From an uncultured bacterium (GTDB lineage: Bacteria; Planctomycetota; UBA1135; GCA-002686595): a stretch of 21,322 nucleotides of DNA. The position numbers and the translations under genes are program-made. This document shows, piece after piece, positions 8,400 to 14,517 of the stretch. Where the stretch lies: NCBI GenBank assembly GCA_902826945.1, contig CADEGS010000035.1, positions 1-21,322 on the forward strand, read 5' to 3'. Positions within the stretch are counted from its first letter, which is position 1. Every line of letters starts with the position of its first letter. Under the pieces are notes generated by a model. The model saw only the letters and a list, made by a program, of their open reading frames with translations. It made no database searches and was not told where the DNA came from.

Positions 8400-9125
8400 T
8401 CACTCGTCCGGCGGCGCGTTCCTCTCGGCGCGCAGCGCGCGGTCGCGCGCGCGCGCCCGCGGGAAGTCCGGCCGCACCTGCAGGGCGATCGCGTACTGCC
8501 GCAGCGCCGCATCGGGATCCCCGGCCGCCTCCTCGACGAGCCCGAGGTCGAAGGCCGTGCGCCACGCGGGCGCTCCCAGGCGCTGCGCGCGGGCGAGGCC
8601 GGCGCGCGCCTCGTCGAGCTCCCCGGACACGTACGCGGCGGCGGCCAGCGTCTCGTGGAGCTCGGCGCGGTCGGGCGCCAGCAGGATCGCGTGCGAGAGC
8701 ACCTCGCGCGCGAGGTGCACGTTGCCTTCCTGGAGCGCGATGTGCCCGCGCAGGACCGCGGCCTCGACGTGGCCCGGGTCGAGCGCGAGCAGCCGGTCCA
8801 GGTAGCGCTGCGCGCCCTCGCGGTCGCGGCCCGCGCCCGAGAGGAGCGCGTTCGCGAGCAGCGTCGGGACGTGCGCCGGGAACTCCAGCGCCAGGCGGCG
8901 CACCTCGCCCTCCCACGACGCGACCGCGCCGGTGCGCGCCGCGCCGTCGTCCGCGCGCGCGTCGCGCAGCCCGTCCAGGCAGCGGGCGAGCTCGACGTCC
9001 GGGTCGGAGGGCTGGCGGCGGGGCGCGAAGCCCGTCGTCTCGCACCCGACGCACAGCGCGAGGAGCAGGGCGGCGGCGGCGGCGGGTCGCGGACGGCGCG
9101 CCCGCGCGGGGAGGGGTCGCGTCAC
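8400..9125 (-). CDS. TPR-repeat lipoprotein of the Tad locus (TadD-like)
   Basis: A 241-residue protein with an Arg-rich n-region, a hydrophobic core (AAAAALLLALCVGC, about 15-28) and a Cys at 28 in an imperfect lipobox; the -3 residue is Cys, which is unusual. About four tetratricopeptide repeats follow, near 85-220 (for example YLDRLLALDPGHVEAAVLRGHIALQEG, read in two parts at 108-134). The family parallel is TadD, an outer-membrane TPR lipoprotein that acts as a pilotin-like factor for the secretin. This fits its place directly after the secretin, with a GTGA overlap at 9122-9125. The start codon is GTG. The short, charged C-terminus is not conserved in anything I recognise. Confidence 0.8.
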   Translation of the reverse strand: MTRPLPARARRPRPAAAAALLLALCVGCETTGFAPRRQPSDPDVELARCLDGLRDARADDGAARTGAVASWEGEVRRLALEFPAHVPTLLANALLSGAGRDREGAQRYLDRLLALDPGHVEAAVLRGHIALQEGNVHLAREVLSHAILLAPDRAELHETLAAAAYVSGELDEARAGLARAQRLGAPAWRTAFDLGLVEEAAGDPDAALRQYAIALQVRPDFPRARARDRALRAERNAPPDE

Positions 9126-11794
9126 AGGGCGCTCCTCTCGTCCGTCGTCTCCTCGCGAGCGGCCTCGTCGTCGGGCCGCCCGTGCGCGGACAGCACGTCC
9201 GGAGGCTCCGGGAAGATCCACGCCGCGAGCTGCCGCGGCTCCTCGCGCACGATGGTCGGGTTCACGAGGATCACGAGCTCCGTCTGGTCGTCCTGGTTGC
9301 CGAAGCTGCGGAACAGGTCGCCGAGCAGCGGGATGCTCGACAGCACCGGCGTGCGCGAGACGCGGTCGGCCGTCCTGCGCGTGAGCAGGCCGCCGATCAC
9401 CATCACCTGGCCGTCGCGCAGGCGCGCGCTCGTGCGCAGCGAGCGCGAGTCGAAGGCGACGGTCGTGGGGTTCGTGCCCGTCGCCTCGCCGATGACGCGC
9501 GTGAGCTCGGGGTCGGGATTGACGATCTGCGGGGTCACGTCGAGCGTGATCGTGCCGTCCTCGCCGACGAGCGGTCGCACCGAGAGCTGGATGCCGAACT
9601 CGCGGAACTCCGTGGTGACCTGCACCACCGCGGTGTTGGCGAAGCTCTGCGTGGTCTGGATCGGCACCTCGCCGCCGACCTGGAAGATCGCCTGCTCGCC
9701 GGAGAGCACCGAGAGCGAGGGCTGGGACAGCGTGCGCGCGATGCCGCGCGACTCCAGCACGCTCAGCGCGCTGTCGAGGGCAAAGTGCCGGCCGCTGACC
9801 TGCACCTGTTGCGTGAAGCTGCCCGAGAGGAAGCCGATCGCCTCCTGGACGTCGGCGCCGCTGAAGCCGCCGACGTTCGCGGCGTTGTCGCCCTGGATCG
9901 CCACGCCCGGGCCGGCCGGCAGCAGCGCGGGCTGGCGGAAGTCGGAGCCCAGCACGGCGAGCTGCGTCTCGAAGCTCTCCAGGCGCGTGCGGTCGATCTC
10001 GCACAGCCGGATGTCGACGCGCACCTGGGGCAGGTCGCGCACCTCGAGGAAGGAGAGGATGCGCCCGTTCGCCGCCTCGATCACCTTGGCGCGCCCGACG
10101 TTGCTGCGCACCCGGTTGGTGATCCCGAGGCCCGTGCGCAGCCCGAACGTGACGCCGCCCAGGCCCTGCGTCGTGTTCTGCTGCTGTCCCTGCTGGCCCT
10201 GCTGGGCGAAGCTCACGTCGGCCAGCGCGCCGCTCTCGTCGGCGACGACGCGGATGTCGGCGTCCGCGCCCTCGCCCAGGAAGAGGCGCGCGGCCAGGCT
10301 GAGCACGCGCACGAGCGCGGCCTGGTCGGCGACGCTGCCCTCGAGCAGGAGGATGTCCTGCGCGTCGTCCGGCAGCGGCCCGCGCAGGATGCGCTGCACG
10401 CGCACGTCGGCGTATCCCAGCTCCGCCAGCGCGCGCCGCAGGTGCTCCTCCGGGCGCAGCGGGAGCTGCGCGACGCGCAGCAGGTTGATGACCCTGCCGG
10501 TCGAGGTCACGGTCCCGGGCGCGCGCAGGCGCTCCTCCAGCGACGGCGCGGGAGCGTCCTCCGCGTCCGCCGGCGTGGCCGAGAGCACCCCCGGCGCGCT
10601 CGCGGCCGCGCGCCCGCGCCGCGCGTCGAGGTAGGCCTGCGCCACGCTCTCGGCCAGGCGCGAGGTCGCGAGGTCGCTCACGACGCCGAGCAGCACGACG
10701 GCGTCGCGGTCCGGCGCCACCTCCACGCGGATCTCCGGGTCGACCTCGCGCAGCGCGTCCTGGAGCAGGGACACGTCGCGCTCGACGAGGAACAGGTACT
10801 GGGTGATCGTCCCGTCCACGAACCACGCGATCAGGCTCGTGCGGCCGATCTCCTTGCCGAGCACGAGGATCTCGCGGTCGTTGATCGGCTCGGAGGCGAG
10901 CACGTCCGTGTCGCCGACCGCCACGCGCCGCAGGTCCTTGTCGAACGCCAGCCGGAGGTAGGTCGAGCGCTGGATCGCCCGGACGTCGACCGCGGCCGGC
11001 GCGACGGCGGCAGCCTCCGTCGCCTGCGGAGCGGCGAGCGGCGCGGCCTCCGCGCGCGGGCAGCCGGCGGTCAGCGCCGAGAGGAAGAGCCCGACCCCCC
11101 CGACGCGCAGCGTTCCCTGCGGTCGGGCGGCCGTGCGCCTGCGCTCGCGCCGCGGTCCGGCGGCCCGGGGGCGACGGGAGGCCTCGCACGAGCACTCCTC
11201 GTCGAGCAGGTGCCGCAGGCGGTCGCGCAGCGAGTCGCGCGCGCGCGAGAGGCGCGAGCGCACCGTCCCGACCGGCACGCCCAGGCTGGCCGCGATCGCG
11301 GCGTAGCTGGAGCCGCCGACGTCGCGCTGCAGGAGGACCATCCGGTACTCCTCGGGCAGCGCCCCGAGCGCGCGCTCGAAGCGCTCGTGCAGCTCCCCGT
11401 CCTCGCTGAGCAGGGCCGGATCGCGGTCGGACTCGCACTCGGGGCGCAGCTCCGCGGCGCCGTCCTCGTGGTACGCGCGCCGCGCGATCGTGCGCTGCTG
11501 GCGCAGGCTGAGGTGCAGCACCGTGCGGCGCAGCCAGGCGGCCGCGTCCGCGGGGGCCGCCGGCCGCTGCCAGAGGAGGATCAGCGCCTCCTGCACCATG
11601 TCCCAGGCGAGGTCGTCGCTCCTGAGGACGCGACGCGCCACGGCGTGCAGGCGGTGCACGCAGACGTCGCGAGGCAGGCGCGCCTCGGGCCACCGGCGGG
11701 GCACCAGCGCGTGCATGTCCGCAGATCGGAAGGCGTGCCGCGACGAGAGCTCGTCGGGCTCGAAGGGAGGAGGCTCGGCGTGGATGGACCGCAT
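9122..11794 (-). CDS. ECF sigma factor fused in frame to a Tad pilus secretin (RcpA/CpaC)
   Basis: A single 890-codon frame. Residues 44-108 resemble sigma-70 region 2 (DLAWDMVQEALILLWQRP, 61-78). Residues 138-192 resemble region 4 with its helix-turn-helix (YAAIAASLGVPVGTVRSRLS, 164-183). After a basic linker (about 205-230) comes a hydrophobic segment, VGGVGLFLSALTAGC (231-245), which is a lipoprotein-type export signal; AEA|AP at 248-252 is an alternative cleavage site. Then follow the pilus secretin N-domain (about 270-340, LVLGKEIGRTSLIAWF), BON-like regions (about 345-395 and 435-515), a Gln-rich patch (531-540) and the secretin barrel (about 670-850, GQVMVIGGLL, SSIPLLGDLFRS). The ATG at 11794 has an AGGAG site 7 bases upstream (11802-11806). 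No ATG, GTG or TTG lies in frame at the junction, so the fusion is what the sequence encodes. Secretin identity is firm; the mature form of the protein is unknown. Confidence 0.88.
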   Translation of the reverse strand: MRSIHAEPPPFEPDELSSRHAFRSADMHALVPRRWPEARLPRDVCVHRLHAVARRVLRSDDLAWDMVQEALILLWQRPAAPADAAAWLRRTVLHLSLRQQRTIARRAYHEDGAAELRPECESDRDPALLSEDGELHERFERALGALPEEYRMVLLQRDVGGSSYAAIAASLGVPVGTVRSRLSRARDSLRDRLRHLLDEECSCEASRRPRAAGPRRERRRTAARPQGTLRVGGVGLFLSALTAGCPRAEAAPLAAPQATEAAAVAPAAVDVRAIQRSTYLRLAFDKDLRRVAVGDTDVLASEPINDREILVLGKEIGRTSLIAWFVDGTITQYLFLVERDVSLLQDALREVDPEIRVEVAPDRDAVVLLGVVSDLATSRLAESVAQAYLDARRGRAAASAPGVLSATPADAEDAPAPSLEERLRAPGTVTSTGRVINLLRVAQLPLRPEEHLRRALAELGYADVRVQRILRGPLPDDAQDILLLEGSVADQAALVRVLSLAARLFLGEGADADIRVVADESGALADVSFAQQGQQGQQQNTTQGLGGVTFGLRTGLGITNRVRSNVGRAKVIEAANGRILSFLEVRDLPQVRVDIRLCEIDRTRLESFETQLAVLGSDFRQPALLPAGPGVAIQGDNAANVGGFSGADVQEAIGFLSGSFTQQVQVSGRHFALDSALSVLESRGIARTLSQPSLSVLSGEQAIFQVGGEVPIQTTQSFANTAVVQVTTEFREFGIQLSVRPLVGEDGTITLDVTPQIVNPDPELTRVIGEATGTNPTTVAFDSRSLRTSARLRDGQVMVIGGLLTRRTADRVSRTPVLSSIPLLGDLFRSFGNQDDQTELVILVNPTIVREEPRQLAAWIFPEPPDVLSAHGRPDDEAAREETTDERSAL

Positions 11795-11932
11795 GATCGT
11801 GCTCCTGGCTGGCTGCGGTCGGAGGGAGACCGCGGGACGAGCGGAGCCCCGGCGAACGCGCGGGGCGCACGGCGCGGACGTCTCTCGAGGAGCGCGGGTC
11901 CCGAAGCACGCACGGAGGCGGTCTCGACGGCG

Positions 11933-11980
11933 GCCTTCGCGCGCGAAGGCGCAGCGGCCGCTGGACCCGCGGATCCAGCG
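11933..11980. promoter_or_regulatory. Pair of palindromes upstream of the sigma-secretin gene
   Basis: An 18-base perfect palindrome (11933-11950, centred on CGCGCGCG) is followed 8 bases later by a near-perfect 22-base one (11959-11980, arms CGCTGGA/TCCAGCG). They lie 139-186 bases upstream of the sigma-secretin start, in the 258-bp gap behind the His-rich gene. Possible operator or regulatory structure for the Tad operon. Palindromes of this size arise by chance in GC-rich DNA, so the call is tentative. I found no clear promoter hexamers here. Confidence 0.25.
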
Positions 11981-12022
11981 TCGCGGGCAGCGCCCGCACG
12001 AGGACCCCGAAGACGCCGCACC

Positions 12023-12042
12023 TGCCCTGCCGGAGCAGGGCG
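12023..12042 (-). terminator. Candidate terminator hairpin after the minus-strand His-rich gene
   Basis: GCCCTGC (12024-12030) and GCAGGGC (12035-12041) form a 7-bp stem with a CGGA loop, 11 bases downstream of the stop at 12053. No T-tract follows, so termination would need help. It would separate the 147-residue His-rich gene from the Tad operon further downstream on the same strand. Confidence 0.4.
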
Positions 12043-12052
12043 ACAGCGCGGA

Positions 12053-12496
12053 TCAGGCGGCGGGCGGCGAGTGGTGGGGCGCCAGGAGGTAGAGCGGGAA
12101 GTCGCGCTCGACGGTGCGCGTCACCGGCGGCGCCGGACGCGAGGCCTCGAGCGGCACGGAGACCGTGCACGCGACCAGGCCGACCGGCGCGGCCCTGCGC
12201 GTCGTCGCGACGATCGAGCAGTGCGCGTGCCCGTGCTCCTCGCCCCCGCTCTCGCCGCGCGGCGCGGCGGCTCGCGCCTCGCCCGGGTGCGCGTGGGTCG
12301 GCTCGACCGCGCACCCTCCGGAGTCCCCCGCGACCTCGACGAACGCTCCGTGGTCGCAGATCTCGTGGCGGACGAACGCCTCGTGCCAGGCGCTGCCGAG
12401 GGTGCCCAGCAGGTAGGCGAGCAGGACGCCGAGCAAGCGCGCCCGCTCGGACCTCCCGGCCCGGGTGGCGCGTGCGCTTGCGAGGGATCTGCTCAT
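12053..12496 (-). CDS. Small exported His/Cys-rich protein of unknown function, paralogue A of a divergent pair
   Basis: 147 residues. A basic start is followed by one hydrophobic segment (about 21-36), then WHEAFVRHEICDHG (37-50), a His/Glu-rich stretch with THAH (67-70) and HGHAHC (88-93), and a C-terminal phrase LYLLAPHHSPP (135-145). I recognise no named family. The His/Cys motifs and the adjacent metal importer suggest a periplasmic metal-binding role (inference). It is clearly related to the plus-strand gene at 12728: both share HEA-V-H-IC--HG, HxHC-I and LLAP-HSPP in the same order. The ATG at 12496 is the simplest start; no strong ribosome site precedes it. A candidate promoter lies at 12531-12559. 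Confidence 0.75.
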   Translation of the reverse strand: MSRSLASARATRAGRSERARLLGVLLAYLLGTLGSAWHEAFVRHEICDHGAFVEVAGDSGGCAVEPTHAHPGEARAAAPRGESGGEEHGHAHCSIVATTRRAAPVGLVACTVSVPLEASRPAPPVTRTVERDFPLYLLAPHHSPPAA

Positions 12497-12530
12497 CCTG
12501 GGCACGGTCGGAGCGGCGACCGCGCCCTTG

Positions 12531-12559
12531 ATGCAAGCACCGTTTCGCGAGCCTGTCAA
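12531..12559 (-). promoter_or_regulatory. Candidate sigma-70-type promoter for the minus-strand His-rich gene
   Basis: On the minus strand, a perfect -35 TTGACA (12559-12554) is followed by 17 bases and a weak -10 TTGCAT (12536-12531). Transcription would start near 12524 and give a leader of about 28 bases before the ATG at 12496. Seen directly; activity is inferred. Confidence 0.45.
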
Positions 12560-12578
12560 CCGGTCGCGCCGCCGGAGT

Positions 12579-12597
12579 GCGCCGGCGGAGCCGGCGC
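12579..12597. other. Hairpin in the divergent intergenic region
   Basis: GCGCCGGC and GCCGGCGC (12579-12586 and 12590-12597) form an 8-bp stem with a 3-base loop. It lies between the two divergent promoter candidates. It might be an operator shared by the two His-rich genes, but no match to a known Zur/Fur box (AT-rich palindrome) is visible. Weak evidence. Confidence 0.25.
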
Positions 12598-12685
12598 CGG
12601 GCACGACCTCCGGAGGCGTCTTCGTGGATTCCCTCGATTCCTGGAACCGTGGCGCCTGCGGCGGGGAGGCCTCTTGCCGGTCGAT

Positions 12686-12714
12686 TTGGCCCCGCACGGG
12701 CACCGCACTAGAAT
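12686..12714 (+). promoter_or_regulatory. Candidate sigma-70-type promoter for the metal-uptake operon
   Basis: TTGGCC (12686-12691), 17 bases, then TAGAAT (12709-12714, five of six consensus positions). This is among the few AT-containing spots in the region. Initiation about 7 bases later would fall near 12721, so the ATG at 12728 would have an almost leaderless message. That agrees with the absence of a Shine-Dalgarno sequence before that ATG. Confidence 0.5.
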
Positions 12715-12727
12715 CCGCGGTCCACGC

Positions 12728-13135
12728 ATGGGGCGCCTGATCCGATCGACGCGCTCGACCGCGCTGCTGGCGATCGCGCTGCTCCTGACCGCCGTCCTCG
12801 GGGCCAGGCTGCACGAGGCGCTCGTCCCGCACGCGATCTGCGCGGAGCACGGCGAGCCCATCGAGGTCTCGCCGGGAGCGCTGCGGGAGGCCGCGCACCG
12901 TCCGCACGAGAGCGGCCCCCGCGTGGAGGCCGCCGGCGAGGCGGAGGACGCGCACGAGCACTGCGAGATCGCGCTGCTCGAGAGCGCGAAGGGCCTGTCC
13001 GCCGCGCTCCCCGCGCCCGGGGCGCCGGCGATCGTCGCGCTGCGCGCGGCGGAGTCGTGGCCCGTGGCCCGAGCGGAGACCTCGGTCCCGCTCGTCCTCC
13101 TGGCGCCGAAGCACTCGCCGCCGCGGGTCGCCTGA
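12728..13135 (+). CDS. Small exported His-containing protein of unknown function, paralogue B heading the metal-uptake operon
   Basis: 135 residues with a basic n-region and a hydrophobic segment (about 11-26). Then come LHEALVPHAICAEHGEPIEV (28-47, including His-Ile-Cys spacing), a His/Glu-rich middle with DAHEHCEIAL (74-83), and the C-terminal phrase LVLLAPKHSPPR (122-133). It shares all three blocks with the divergent minus-strand protein ending at 12053, so the two are paralogues. Family not recognised. His/Cys pairs of this kind and the position directly upstream of the importer genes suggest metal binding or delivery in the envelope; this is inference. No ribosome site is visible before the ATG, which fits a leaderless start from the promoter at 12686-12714. 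Confidence 0.78.
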   Translation: MGRLIRSTRSTALLAIALLLTAVLGARLHEALVPHAICAEHGEPIEVSPGALREAAHRPHESGPRVEAAGEAEDAHEHCEIALLESAKGLSAALPAPGAPAIVALRAAESWPVARAETSVPLVLLAPKHSPPRVA

Positions 13136-13147
13136 GCGGCGATCCCC

Positions 13148-13259
13148 CGGGAGCAGCGGCGTCGCGTGCTCCCGCCTCGGTCCCCGAGGCCTGTTCCTGC
13201 CGCCGTGCGCGGCGCGTGCTCACCCGTTCCCCTTTTCACCGGCTCTCGCGTCGAGAGCC
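13148..13259 (+). promoter_or_regulatory. Three consecutive stem-loops in the leader of the porin-like gene
   Basis: Stem-loops at 13148-13174 (8-bp stem CGGGAGCA/TGCTCCCG, 11-base loop), 13174-13190 (7-bp stem, 3-base loop) and 13241-13259 (GGCTCTC/GAGAGCC, 5-base loop). All lie in the 144-bp gap between the His-rich gene and the porin-like gene; the first two share base 13174, so they would compete or stack. The last ends 20 bases before the start codon and could affect ribosome access. No T-tract is present. Possible attenuator or post-transcriptional control; unproven. Confidence 0.3.
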
Positions 13260-13279
13260 CTCGAGCGGGACATCGAACG

Positions 13280-14497
13280 ATGCGTGCTCTCCGATTCTCG
13301 GCCGCCCTGGCCGCCGCGGCACCGTGCCTCGCGGCGCAGGGCGCGCCGTTCCAGACCCCCGGCATGCCCGTCTACGGCAGCCAGGCCGACCGCTTCAGCA
13401 GCGTCTTCAACCCGGCCTTCTCCATCGTCGTCGACACCGTCTTCGACTACGCCGATCCGGGCGACGCCGGCCTGGACGACGGCTTCGACGGGCAGCTGCG
13501 CGTGCTCGAGCTGACCGCCAACTCCTGGGTCGATCCCAACGCCTGGGCCTTCTTCGTCGGCGCGGCGGACGAGGAGTCCCTCAACATCGAGGAGGCCGCC
13601 GTGCACTACATCGGCCTGGGGGGCAACCACACGATCCGCGCCGGCCGCTTCTTCATCGACTTCGGCAAGCAGATGCAGATCCACGTGCACGAGCTGCGCA
13701 CGCTGGAGCGGCCGCTCGCGCTGCGCGCCTTCCTGGGCGAGGAGGTGAAGGGCGACGGCCTGCAGTGGGACTGCTGGACGACGGTGGGGGAGAAGACCGC
13801 CGTGCGCTGGTCGCTCGGCGCCTTCGCCAACCTGCTGCCCGAGGAGGACGAGTTCTCCTCGGTCGACTCCGCCGGCGAGGCGCTCGTGCGCGAGATCGCC
13901 GAGCGCAAGGACGCGGGCGACCTGAACTTCACGGCGCGCCTGACCGGCTTCGCGGACGTGGGCGAGCGGGGCATGCTCCAGCTCGGCGCGTCCCTGCGCG
14001 ACCTGCCCGACTTCACGATCGACGACGCCACGGACGGGCTGACGCAGGACGGGCTCTCCAACCTGGTCTGGGGCGCCGACCTGACCTACGGGTGGCAGGG
14101 CGAGACGGGGCAGGACCGCCTGACGCTCGGCGGCGAGCTCCTGCTGAGCACCGGCGACAACGCGGTGCTCTTCGACGACGGCGGGACGCCGGCCACGGCG
14201 GACGACGTGCTGACGGTCGACGACGACGCCCTGTTCGGCTGGTACGCGTTCGGCGACTACGGCTTCGGCCGCTTCAACAGCGTGGGAGCGCAGGTCTCCA
14301 TGGCCGAGCTGCCCGACGGCAGCGGGACCGACGCGCACGAGATCGAGGTGTACTACACGCGCATGTTCTCCGAGTTCCACCGCCTGCGCCTGGTGGTGGC
14401 CTCGGCGGACCTCGACGACGAGGGCCGGGACGACCTGCGGATCGCGGTGCAGTACACGGCGACCCTCGGGGCGCACGGGCACGGCGTCAGCTTCTGA
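13280..14497 (+). CDS. Outer-membrane beta-barrel (porin-like) protein of the metal-uptake operon
   Basis: A 405-residue protein. Its N-terminus MRALRFSAALAAAAPCLAAQ is a typical Sec signal peptide, with cleavage probably near residue 20. The mature part has alternating hydrophobic/aromatic beta-strands, many Asp/Gly turns, a segment NHTIRAGRFFIDFGKQMQ (about residues 115-132) like porin strands, and a terminal Phe (HGVSF) as in outer-membrane barrels. I see no TonB box or plug domain, so it is not an obvious TonB-dependent receptor. Likely a channel letting metal or chelated metal into the periplasm for the importer encoded next. Only 20 bases separate it from the binding-protein gene. The longer open frame starting at 13166 is not a better start. 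Confidence 0.72.
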   Translation: MRALRFSAALAAAAPCLAAQGAPFQTPGMPVYGSQADRFSSVFNPAFSIVVDTVFDYADPGDAGLDDGFDGQLRVLELTANSWVDPNAWAFFVGAADEESLNIEEAAVHYIGLGGNHTIRAGRFFIDFGKQMQIHVHELRTLERPLALRAFLGEEVKGDGLQWDCWTTVGEKTAVRWSLGAFANLLPEEDEFSSVDSAGEALVREIAERKDAGDLNFTARLTGFADVGERGMLQLGASLRDLPDFTIDDATDGLTQDGLSNLVWGADLTYGWQGETGQDRLTLGGELLLSTGDNAVLFDDGGTPATADDVLTVDDDALFGWYAFGDYGFGRFNSVGAQVSMAELPDGSGTDAHEIEVYYTRMFSEFHRLRLVVASADLDDEGRDDLRIAVQYTATLGAHGHGVSF

Positions 14498-14517
14498 GGC
14501 AGCGAGGAGAAACACGT

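Noticed and set aside
8176..8400. Possible N-terminal extension of Flp starting at an ATG overlapping the TPR stop (TGATG)
   Set aside because: The codons there often end in A or T, unlike the neighbouring genes, and a strong AGGAAAG site supports the start at 8175. Flp leaders are short.
11108..11110. CTG as a separate start codon for the secretin
   Set aside because: The only purine-rich sequence (GGGA) is 3 bases away, too close for a ribosome site, and CTG starts are rare. Kept only as a remote alternative to the fusion.
11933..11950. 18-base perfect palindrome as a firm operator
   Set aside because: In DNA this GC-rich, palindromes of this length are expected by chance in 20 kb, so it is listed only as a tentative site.
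9126..12536. Minus-strand open frame extending upstream of the TPR gene over the secretin and sigma region
   Set aside because: It runs in a different frame from the sigma-secretin protein, is Arg/Ala-rich and has no domain; the TPR gene starts at the GTG overlap at 9125.
6083..12727. Very long plus-strand open frame (more than 2000 codons) antisense to the Tad genes
   Set aside because: It is the usual by-product of GC-rich codon use on the other strand. Its translation is Arg/Ala/Ser low-complexity with no recognisable domain. Only its last part (12728-13135) is a real gene.
12497..12727. Zur or Fur binding box in the metal-operon control region
   Set aside because: I searched by eye for an AT-rich palindrome and found none; only GC-rich hairpins are present.
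13057..14517. Plus-strand frame reading upstream from the binding-protein gene through the porin gene
   Set aside because: It overlaps the porin-like gene in another frame and lacks coding character; the AGGAG site and signal peptide fix the start at 14518.
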